Shown one piece after another: positions 20,301 to 30,300 of a DNA stretch of 64,000 nt (position 1 is the stretch's first letter; each line of letters starts with the position of its first letter). Origin of the DNA: Marthasterias glacialis. Lineage: Eukaryota; Echinodermata; Asteroidea; Forcipulatida; Asteriidae. The DNA lies in assembly GCA_911728455.2 (NCBI GenBank), contig OU452228.1, forward strand, positions 5,642,001 through 5,706,000. Direction: 5' to 3'. Under the pieces are notes generated by a model that was not told where the DNA came from, searched no databases, and saw only the letters and a program-made list of their open reading frames with translations. A program made the translations under genes and the position numbers.

Positions 20301-23300
20301 TACCGAGACTGCCCGGTAGCTATGTGAGATGGTACACACAAAATTGTACATTTGTCAACATTCAAATGACTGTAGGGTTCACAGCATGGATAAAGAAACG
20401 CCACACAAATACAAACCTCCATTCCGTGCAATACTTTCAGGAAAGTGTATGCCATACCACCTCCTATTATCATCTCATTCACTTTATCCAACATGTTTGA
20501 TATCAGCTGAATCTTGTCTTTTACTTTAGCCCTAAACAATCAACGCAAAAAAAAACACATTACCATGGGTTTCAAATGAATAAATTTGAGTAGTTAGGAA
20601 AACATCATCGAGTTAGAGATCCACACTACACTAAAACTTGTCGGTGTTTTTAACTTACCCACCAAGGATTGCCAGGAAGGGTCTGTCTGGATTATGTAAA
20701 GCTTTGGCAAAGTAAGCTAACTCCTTCTTCATCAGAAATCCTGCTGCCTTCATGGGCAGATCAACTCCGACCATTGAACTAAATAAGAAAATAACCACAA
20801 AGTGATCCACAACTGTTGCTTTGGGCAATGAAAAAACAAACAAACCTAATCTGGAAAATAGTGATGAACCAAATAATCTGAGAGCATAACAATACAGTCA
20901 TACAATGTTATACCAACTATACAGAATGCAAATGAATGTAAATTAGCTCATCGGTTATCAGTTTATTGTGGAGTGTCGTGGCTGAGCGGTCTTGATCACC
21001 GGACTCAAGTTCTGGTAGCAGAGTGTGGGTTCGAATCCCCGTCGCGGCACCTGTGTCCTTGAGCAAGACACTTTACCAAAATTGCTTTGTCCTTCGGATG
21101 CGACATTATGCCGTAGGTCCCATGTAGTAGGATTTGTAGTGCGCGTAAAAGAACCCACAACACTTAGCGTGGAAGAGTAGGGGAATTACCCCGGTATTTC
21201 TGGTTCCCATAACAATTAACAAGCACCCTTGTCTACAGGTTTCCTCAGGCTTGAGAGCTACACTGATTAAGTTCACTTATGAGGCATCCTTGGTTTCATT
21301 TATCAGAAATATATATTAATAATAATAATCGTTGTAGGCATTGTTGACAACCATTGATGTCCAGTGACATTGTTGTGAAACATCTCACCTATGTGCCCTA
21401 TGTGCAGTACCAAACGCATCGTTGATGTAAACATCACCAAGCTTCGACAACGATGAGCGGAAAGATGAAACATCTTCTGCCGAAGCTTTCACCTGAGTTT
21501 AATGATAGATTGACAAGTCAGCTCAACAGACCGAACATTTCCTAGATTCAAACAATTTTTAAAGAAACCTTCTGAACAAGAAAATTTGAAACTATGGGAG
21601 AGTTTTGAGATGTTAAGCGGGTGCCCCAGTAAGCGGTCCTTTTCTCCCATTTACCAGCTTTTGCACTCCTTCCAACTGAGATGTATTAGAAAAGAACCAA
21701 ACAAGCATGGAGACAAACCTTTTTGCCTGCAGCATCCTTACTACTTCCTTCTTCTTCAGGATGGAAGCGCAGGTTTTCTAGGAGGATCACAGATCCAGGA
21801 GCAGGGTCTGCACAGACTGACTCGACATCAGCACCAACACAGTCCGATAAGAAGTTAATCTCTCTTTTAAGACACAAATATAATAATAATGATTAGATTC
21901 TTAGTGTTGATTTTAGCATCAGAGATTAACATCTACCATATGGTTACGGTACCCGCTGCCAATAGGATTTGAACTCTAGCTCGGTAGTCTAGATGGTAAG
22001 TCTAGTTGGCAAGACATCTGCTCTAGAATGGCGGGGGTCGTGGGTTCGAATCCTACCCGAGGAATATGCCTGTGGATTTTTTTCACAGGACTCGGGGGGG
22101 GGGGGGGGGGGGGGAGTACAGAGTATTCAATGCTTAACACACATCGGCGTAAGGGCAAAAACACAAATAATATTCTTAATGTTTTTGATGAGAACATTTG
22201 TAATAAATACTTTTTAGTAAACTAGTACAATTACACGTTTTAATTTTTTTTTTCAGGAAAGTACTTACTTTCCCAGTAGTTTCTTGAGCTCTTCAGCAAC
22301 AGGCTTGAGAGTGAACTTCTCTTGTCTCTTTCCGTCTGGTCGGCCAAGATGGCTCATAAGGACCAAAGATTTAGCACCCTTCTCCAAAACATGCTTTATG
22401 CTTGGTAAAGCTGCTACAATCCTGTTCAAGAAAAGAACATGTGGGAACAAAGAATTTGAAATTACATGAAAATAACATTGATCAGAGACACGAAAAATAC
22501 ATTTTTAAAGTTGTTCATATTTAAAATGTTAAATGTTTAAAATTTCAAGGCTAAGAAAATAAAAACTAAAAAAAAGGCTTGCACGTTCCGGAATCCTGCC
22601 TTCCAAGAATGAGCTATAGGTAAGTACAAAATTGTTTATTTTAAGACAACCAACTCGTGCTGTGAGGTTAATAATAGCTCTTTAGGTAATCGTTTATAAA
22701 TCTTAAGTAAATTTTTATGACCACATTACTGTCCCAATAAAATTATGTCAATAGTTCACAAGGCATAAATGTACCTTTGGTTGTTGGTGATCTGGCCATC
22801 TTTGAGAGGAACATTAAAATCAACTCTAAAAGGAAGTAACATAACAATAAATACAATTGAATGAATAATCAACACATTTACAAATAGCAGTCGTCTAATC
22901 CAATCACTCACAATTGTCTGGATATACATGATACTGATGGTCCTGTCCAGTATTGACTTAGAATTAGATGTAGATGTTGATGATTTAACTAAAAGTTATT
23001 TGCAATCGTCAATACACATTCCTTCCTCCATAATGGCCATATGGTTTGTACTACTAGACCCAGTATTAGTGCCAGTAACTGGGGCGCTGTACTCCTTTTA
23101 TTGAGATTTTGAAAATGTAAAAATCTCATATTAAAAGGAGTACGGCGCCCCAGTTACTGGGTCTAGGTTTGTACAAGAAAATACTGGGGGATGTTTGCAC
23201 AGTTGTTACTTTTTAGTACCACTCGACTTAGCCCCATACATTGTGCCAATACGCTGGACTACCTCTGCTTGGAGTCCAGCGTATTGGCACAAATGTATGG

Positions 23301-23677
23301 GGCTACACTCGATTCGGCTTTAGTTTTACACTCATATGAATGCTTAAAAAGTTAATAAATTGTTTAACCCCTGTAAAACTTTAAGTGATAAAGCTGATTG
23401 GAAAAAGGAATAACTGTAGTTGCGTTTTTATATTCAATGTGAGAGATGATGGGGAAGGATGATTGATGATTGATAGATTTCAGTGAAAACAAATATATTG
23501 TCTATCGATCATGCAGCATTGACTGTCGAGTGTCAGTGCAGTGCCAGCAGCCAGCCAGTGTCATATTGACTGTCTGACTTCTAAAAAAAACCAATCAAAT
23601 TATTCTGCAACAAACCTCATGATGACCCTTTTCTGCCCAAAGTCAATGCTATCTATGCTGAGTTTGTTTAAAGCCAT
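17302..23677 (-). CDS. PGK1: Phosphoglycerate kinase, complete, 12 coding exons
   Basis: Minus-strand exons in order: 23677-23616, 22825-22775, 22421-22269, 21863-21719, 21492-21389, 20778-20659, 20531-20417, 19719-19540, 19287-19211, 18981-18881, 18267-18169, 17342-17302 (TGA). All are GT-AG with matching phases; 415 residues, human PGK1 417. It catalyses reversible phosphate transfer from 1,3-bisphosphoglycerate to ADP (3-phosphoglycerate and ATP) in cytosolic glycolysis. Visible signatures: RVDFNVP (21-27), HLGRPDG (62-68), [78 protein letters not shown] (from about 370; nucleotide-binding end), and [19 protein letters not shown] at the C-terminus. All hallmark residues looked for are present. 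It is divergent from GATB and convergent with RECQL5. Introns hold SINEs, a G run and several hairpin elements. Orthology to one of several animal PGK paralogues is not tested. Confidence 0.97.
17473..18063. mobile_element. Family F element, copy 3 (PGK1 last intron)
   Basis: In the opposite orientation to copy 1: starts ctaaccagttgctgcc, contains ttcttggaacaaaaggacaa, and ends cgccaactggtcaa. About 590 bp between the ends. Confidence 0.75.
18440..18545. repeat. G/C homopolymer-rich block in PGK1 intron 10
   Basis: Runs of G, C and T flank gtggtgtaactgg. A similar gtggtgtaaccagg plus G/C runs is at 59800-59990, so this is a dispersed low-complexity repeat. Confidence 0.55.
18545..18830 (+). 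mobile_element. tRNA-like SINE, family A, plus strand (PGK1 intron 10)
   Basis: Antisense to PGK1. Contains aagtggtttctttccctgcc, the B-box-like gtttgaatccc, ttttcctcccacatctaaaa, and a tail ccttggtttcattaccagaa followed by ATA/ATT repeats. It matches the inverse of 13736-14030. Confidence 0.85.
19830..19960. mobile_element. Hairpin MITE (PGK1 intron 7)
   Basis: Two-part inverted repeat. The outer arms are ctttttgaggtatggc and gccatacctcaaaaag; the inner arms are cactgtttggtttgggt and acccaaaccaaaccaaacag. About 130 bp; would form a long RNA hairpin in either strand's transcript. Confidence 0.85.
20150..20335 (-). mobile_element. tRNA-like SINE, family 2 (PGK1 intron 7)
   Basis: On the minus strand: gtagtctagttggtaagaca (A-box-like), ggtcttgggttcgaatccc (B box), then cctgtgaat and a 3' part aagtactgagtatacagtgc-like. 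It lies just downstream of exon 7. Related copies at 21980-22160 and 36205-36402. Confidence 0.8.
20972..21330 (+). mobile_element. tRNA-Leu-headed SINE, body type II with family A-like tail (PGK1 intron 5)
   Basis: The best-preserved head: gtgtcgtggctgagcggtct, ggactcaagttctggtagc, gtgggttcgaatccc, closely like a cytosolic tRNA-Leu(CAA). The body ccttcggatg..gtaaaagaaccc matches the type II copies; the end tcctcaggcttgag, ccttggtttcatt, then ATT repeats resembles the tail of SINE family A. Confidence 0.88.
21980..22160 (+). mobile_element. tRNA-like SINE, family 2, with G run (PGK1 intron 3)
   Basis: Contains tggcaagacatctgctctag, cgtgggttcgaatcc, cctgtggatttttttcacag, then about 20 consecutive G and acagagtattcaatgcttaa. 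The G run at about 22094-22114 replaces a short tract in the other copies and may be unstable or mis-sequenced. Confidence 0.8.
23046..23169. mobile_element. Near-perfect hairpin MITE (PGK1 intron 1)
   Basis: The arms agacccagta..cagtaactggggcgc and gcgccccagttactgggtct enclose a loop with gagattttgaaaatg. About 120 bp. Diverged relatives with the same cagttactgggtct and aaaaggagt motifs form a cluster at 24666-24836 upstream of GATB exon 2. Confidence 0.88.
23222..23310. repeat. Long perfect stem with short loop (PGK1 intron 1)
   Basis: agccccatacatt and tgccaatacgctggact are followed, after about 12 bases, by agtccagcgtattggcac and atgtatggggct. About 33 bp per arm with one length difference; compact enough to extrude as a cruciform or fold in RNA. 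Confidence 0.85.
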
Positions 23678-24373
23678 TTTTAATTATCTCCGCCTGGAAG
23701 TTTGGACGTATTAAAAGTAGGAATCTGAATTGAAAAATAAATGTGCCGGTACCGGTGGTAGTAAATGCCGACCGGTATTTAACTATAAGTTAAAGTTTGG
23801 CTACCTGTGTCATTGGCTTATCAAGTAACTACACTAAACAAGAGGTACCAGTCTATTACAATTACAATCCCCTTGATGACCTTCGACCTAGTTCCTCATA
23901 AACTTGACTAGAAGTGCCTTCCATAATCTGTTGAGTGGAAATAAAGACAATTAATACTATCATATGAAGCAACTTTGGTACATATGGTACATATTACTTA
24001 AATTTAGAATAATACATTTTAGATAAGACGGAGGAAAAGAACTGGGTCATTTTATTTTTGGGATTTATACATCAAGTTAACAAACTTTCCCTGAAATTAG
24101 GGACTTGTAAAAGTTTAGGAAAAGCGACGTGACAATGTTGTTCCCAGACGAGATTATTGTCCGAACTATAGTTTAGATTGTCCAACTATGGTTTTAACAG
24201 ACTGTGTTCAAGTTGGGACAGTCCGAACTATAGTTGGGACAACGACTCAGTTTGGGCATGATAACTATCACAAAGTGTGTTCTGTGTTTGTCCCCCGTGC
24301 CGTGTATTATTTAGTAGCCTAAAAAGTCTCACTCTCAGTGCTCACTCAGCTAGCTCATGGACTCAGTTGAACC
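23678..24373. promoter_or_regulatory. Divergent PGK1-GATB intergenic region
   Basis: About 700 bp between the two start codons, necessarily containing the 5' regions of both genes if no further 5' exons exist. Around 24140-24250 there is an inverted arrangement of gtccgaactatagtt and caactatgg-like blocks, probably a decayed MITE. No TATA box at a convincing position and no dense CpG island were seen. Function as a bidirectional promoter is inference from the layout. Confidence 0.5.
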
Positions 24374-27300
24374 ATGAACATGTTCAAGTTCTTCAGCTCT
24401 CAGGCTACAAATCCGGTGCCCAAAATAAGGTAAATGTCATTATAAAATCATTTATGAAATGACTGTCACGTTAGTCGATCATTCATGGATATGGCCTGGG
24501 CTGGGGTGGAAAGACTATCCTGTCCATCCATGCCAGTCTTCCTCCAGAGTCCAAATGCCAATGGTTTAACACTCGGTTGTCCTCCATTATCCATACTCTA
24601 GTCCAGACCATGCGGAGGTAGAAATTTCTACCTGTGCTAGTACAAAACTCGCCAGTACTAGCTAGTACGACCGATAATGTCAAAAATCCCAAAAAAGGAG
24701 TTCAGCGCTCCAGTTACTGGGCTAAATCCAAAAAAAGGAGTTCAGCGCCCCAGTGACTGGGTCTAACCCGGCAGGCAGTACAAACTGGGGCACTCTACTC
24801 CTTTTTTTGAGATTTTGACATTATAATATCGGTCCTACTAGCACCCCAGTAAGATATAAAGTGTTGGCTGCACAGTGCTGGCTGCATTGAAATGCAGGCT
24901 CCCTCTGTGTAGCCATTGGCACTCCATAGCTGATATCCTTCGTTGACTGTGCAAAACAATATGCAAGTCAGGGTATCAGCGAACACACAATCCTCGCATC
25001 CTTCCAAATGAAGAGCGCACTCTAACCTTAAGGCACACTATTTCATTTATGCACAACCCTAACAATGGGATGGCACATAAAACTAAATAAAGTGCAGTGG
25101 GCTATCTGAAGTAATGTACTTTTGCCAAAAGAGATTTATACATGCTTGTACCCACAAGTTTAATAGTTATACTTATAGTTACTTCTTATTTAATATTATG
25201 GTAAAGTTAAGATTTAGATCATGTATCTACCTGTTTTCACTGTTAACTCTTTCACTATGGTGTGCCGCTCACAGCGGCTCGGTGAATTACTACATAAGCC
25301 GGAGAGCCGCTGCTAGCAGCTCAAAATAAACAAAATATTAAACAATTCTGTCACAGCTGTACATGTACATTATATTCCATAGTGAAAGCGTTAAAGCCCC
25401 AGCTCTACATTGGTAAACTGACTGTAAATGCTTCCATCCTTTGAACAAGTCGAGATATTTATAGTAAAACCAACCTGTGAAAATGTCAGCTCATTTCGTT
25501 GTTTCGTTTGCAAGAAAACAGTAAAAATTAATTCAGCATTTTTGTACGCATTCCTTTAGGCAGAGTTTTCATCTCACTGAAAGGAAAATTAATTTTGGAT
25601 CTTATTTTATTTTTCATTTAAAAAACGACACGGAAGTAATTCAAGAACATTAAAACTTCAGTAAGCGTATTACATGTAAACATAAACATGTTTTGAATTT
25701 AAGACAGTGAGATATGAGTAGAGCTATTGCAGTTACTGTTTGTGTCATACTGTCATTATATTTTCTGTTTCCTCTGTATGTAGAGAGCACAAGGGATGGG
25801 TGAGCATGATTGGTCTGGAGATCCATGCTCAGATTGCTTCCAAAACTAAACTCTTCTCAGGGTCTAAGGTGCAGTTTATGGCTCCACCTAATTCTCTGGT
25901 CTCATACTTTGATGCATCTCTTCCTGGTACCCTTCCAGTAAGTAAACACAGTCAAAGTTCTTTGTTAAAACGAGCATGTTAGAAGAGCATGTTAAAACTT
26001 AAGGAAATCGCATTCTTGAAGCAGTAATGTGACAATATGTAGATTTCTTTATAATCTTTTAAACCATGTTTTTCTTGTGGTTAACACTTTTATTACCGAA
26101 TAGTCTGATCCATTAAGCCCCACCTCCATACGTGTTGACCAATCACAGCCTTGGGTACACCTCCAAAAGTCTGACAAAAGTCCAACACGATAAATATCCT
26201 ATTAAAAATTGTAACCATGCGTGCGCGTACTTATAGCGCGCGTTCATGTCGTGCAGAGTTGCATTGAAGAAACATACATTGTGCTGCCTGTGTGTACAGT
26301 TCTGATGCAGCCAATGCTGTGATTGGTCAATATGTTTACGGGGCGGGGGGCTTAATGGATTGGTCTATTGTTTAGACATAAGCAACTGTCGATGACCACA
26401 TTTTTGACCACTCAAGTGTGAAGCACAAATTCTTACGCAACAGATAACTTTCGTTCAAAGGCCAATTTTCAAACTCTGTTACCTTAAAGATGTTGTTTAA
26501 CAGCAAGATAAGTTATACAAAATGTCTTACGTATTAAATTCCCTTTCTTATAATATAAAAATCATTGAGATCAGCCAACAAATGTCCAAGTTCTTGGTCT
26601 TTGTTTCCTGATCTGTAAAATCAAACACTTTTTTTACATAATCACATGGCACTTTGTAGTTATTTGGTTTTTCTGATCTTTCCACTCTAATTCAAAGGAA
26701 TTGCATAAGAGCAACCTTATTTTATTTTTAAAAGATCCGATCTTTCTCTTTCCAATGATGGTAAGCTTGGGTATGGAGGGTGACAAAACTGTAGTTTCAT
26801 AACAAATGGCCTTTGAGCTTAGGCTTGAGTGCTTTTTGTGGGTAAGCTTGGTCGACTAAAGTAGCCTTAAACAGCCTTATGTCTTCTCATTCACTCAGTA
26901 GTATCCCTGTACCAGTTTGATCTTAACATCCCTTTGACCTGAAATAATTTGTTAAACGTGACTGAACAGTGTACTAGTGCAGAAGATATTTAGTTCTTAA
27001 AGATGATCCCAGTTAATTTGAGTTTCTTATTCTCCTCTCTCTGCAGATCTTAAATAGGCGCTGTGTTGAAGCAGGTGTTCTAACATCACTAGCACTTTCA
27101 TGTCAAGTCAACAAACGATCATTATTTGATCGCAAGCACTACTTCTATGCAGACCTACCGGTAGGTGAGAATATTAAATAATATACATGTATTGACTGCT
27201 TTGAGTGCTTATTGTTAAAACTACGATACCCGAGGTGATCCCCGGAGCATTATATTTTCCCAAGGCGAAGCCGAGAGAAAATTGAACGGCCCAAGGATCA

Positions 27301-30300
27301 CCGAGGCTGTGGTTCTTTGAACCATGGCAGGAGTAAAAGCAGTCAATATTTGTTTTATAACACCCTATACGATACACTAACATAACGGGTATAGTACACT
27401 GGTTGCTATGGGTATAGTACACTGGCTGCTATGGGTATAGTACACTGGTTGCTATAGGTGTAGTACACTGGTTGCTATGGATGTAATACATTGGTTGCTA
27501 TGGGTATAGTACACTGGTTGCTATGGGTATAGTGCACTGGTTGCTATGGGTATAGTACATTGGTTGCTATGGGTGTAGTACATTGGTTGCTATGGGTATA
27601 GTACACTGGTTGCTATGGGTATAGTGCACTGGTTGCTATGGGTATAGTACATTGGTTGCTATGGATATAGTACACTGGTTGCTATGGGTATAGTACACTG
27701 GTTTCTATGGGTATAGTACACTGGTTTCTATGGATGTAGTACACTGGTTGCTATGGGTGTAGTACATTGGTTGCTATGGGTGTAGTATATTGGTTGCTAA
27801 GGATATAGTACACTGGTTGCTATGGGTATAGTACACTGGTTGCTATGGGTTTAGTACATTGGTTGTTATTATTATACATTTCTGGTAATGAAACCAAAGA
27901 TGCCTCATAAGTAGCTCTCAAGCCTGAGGAAACCTGCAGACAAGGGTGCTTGCTATGTGAACCAGAAACACCGGGGTGCTCCCCTACCCTTCCACGATAA
28001 GTATTCTGGGTTGTTTTACGTGCTTTACTTATCCTAGTACAAGGGACCTACAGCTTAATGTCCCATCCCATCTTGCTCAAGGACACAAATGCCACAATCG
28101 GGATGCTATGGGTGTAGTACATTGGTTGCAATGGGTATAGTACATTGGTTTCGCATTAACAGTACATTGAATGGTTTCGCATGATTAGTTTGTTTATGTT
28201 GATTAATCATTGATGGACATTTAATTTGTTATAATGTTTGAATCTATCTGTGCACTAATGGCATTTCACTATAATAATCAACAATATCTTTATTTGGTCT
28301 CATTTTTGATCTTGAATGTAGTCAGGGTACCAGATCACTCAGCAGAGAGTTCCCATAGCAGTGAATGGTCAGGTTACTTTCACACTGTTTGATAAGAAAC
28401 ATAAAAGAAAACCAACAAGTCACAGAGTACGGATCAAACAAATCCAACTTGAACAAGATTCAGGGAAGAGTCTTCACGATGACGTCAACCATGAGACGCT
28501 GGTAGATCTCAATCGAGCTGGTAAGCTTTAAATCCTACACTAAATACTTCCAGAGATTTCACAATAACAGAATGTTAGCAGAATTTCTATTTCATAAACA
28601 CTGCTAACCGTAAGCAAAGCAAAAGGCACTTTAGCTTGCTGGCGGTTCTTGTTAGCAGATGAGTGATGCAACAATGCAAATCCATTGTAAATGCGCACAC
28701 ACGCTGTCAAATTGTTTTGATCAGTTATGAAATACACTTTTGATTACGAATGTTTTTTTTCTGCTATAGTAAGCACACAATTTTGCTTACCGGTATAGAG
28801 CTTCATGAAATTGGGCCCTGGGCTCAAGGTCTTATACAAAATTGCTTAGCATGAACAAATCTTGTTTAGCAGAAACACGTTACCAGCCAAAATACCATGT
28901 AATGTTTTGTGTGTGACTGGTTTTCTGTTGATTTTTGCTGTACATGAAAAATTTGCTTAGCAGCATTTTCAGCTTAACCACTTGACGTCCGATGACGTCT
29001 TTTTCAGCAAAACCTTTCCAAACACAATGATGGTGGCCATTTTGAATTTTTTGGAACAACTTTGGAATGTCCCACTTTGGTTGGGTTGGTTGACAGTCCA
29101 TTGTGTAGCATGCACAGGCATAAACCTACCGTGCTACATTTCCCCCGTACAAAAAGGAGGCAAAGGGTACTAGAATTCATGCTCAAAGTCTCACTTTTTC
29201 CGGGGGTTATTGTGTAATCCCCAATTCCAGACCTTTGTCCTTTTGTTGTACAAACGAGGATTATGAAAGATCAATAAATAGCCACCACTGTTTATCACAG
29301 TATTCGACATATGGAAGGTAAGTCCAAGATTCTAGCATACTGTGGCCGATTAACGGCCATGGTTTACCGCCAAGGTTTGGCCTATACACGGTGAAGACAT
29401 TCCATTATTTCTCAACAGAGAACAAAAAGCCCAGTGCATTTTATGAGAATGTTTGTTGTCTTTACTTTGTTTAGTCAGGGTTTCATTGTGACAATGTTCT
29501 TCTAATAAAATAAAAAAAAACACAGAAGTTCAGAAAAGTTTTACATTTTTTTTTATACTGAGAGGAAGTGGTTAAAGGGGCACGTTGCCTTCGGTTTTAT
29601 ATGAAATTAATATGGTTGGAAAGATGTTTTTTTTATGAAATGAATATGGTTTGATATATATTTTAAAAGTAGAATTGTGTGGTTTTTGTTTAATTTCCTG
29701 ACAGAACACGGTCTGCCATATTGCAGAACCAAATTTTCGACTCCACAAAATGGCGGACCATATGATTCTATGTAGAGTGTGGTTTCATTGGTTGTATTTC
29801 GGAGAGGCAAATTCATGTTTTTTTTAATCACTAACTCACCAATTATAACACACTGCAGGTGTTTCACTGCATGAACAGCTCTTAAAAAGGATAGGGAGTT
29901 ATTCTGAACAGCAAAATTTGTAGAGATTTGAAGGCAATGTGTCCCTATAATAGCCTTATGAAGTTGAGCCATGATCTGACGAAGGTTCAATCATATTAAG
30001 CAATACCTATTGAAACTGAGGTTGATCATCCATAAAATATAAATGATGTTTAAAGCTTTGCATGGTGTGAAGGATGGTAAACTATAACTAGTAAACTAGT
30101 AAAAAATTCTCCTGAAGACGAGCAGAGTATACTGTTCGAAACGTTGAGACCACACCTGCTCTTTACAGAGCCACCACCCCTCCAAAAAAGAGATTTATAC
30201 ATGGTTGTACCCACAAAAATTTTACTAGTTTCCTATCCATAAGATATAGTTTACCTTTTCGGAGACCATTAACTTCCGAGTACATTTCAAAAGAAACAGA

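Noticed and set aside
20972-21055. Possible tRNA-Leu gene (clear A and B boxes, CAA-like anticodon loop)
   Set aside because: The acceptor stem ends do not close as in a functional tRNA, and the sequence continues into a SINE body present in about a dozen copies. It is a SINE promoter head.
22094-22114. Run of about 20 G as a functional G-quadruplex
   Set aside because: It replaces a short tract in sibling SINE copies, and homopolymer length is error-prone; not enough to claim function.
25257-25325. Short inverted gctcacagcggctc / gagccgctgctagcagctc
   Set aside because: Stem is short and uneven; no second copy found in the window.
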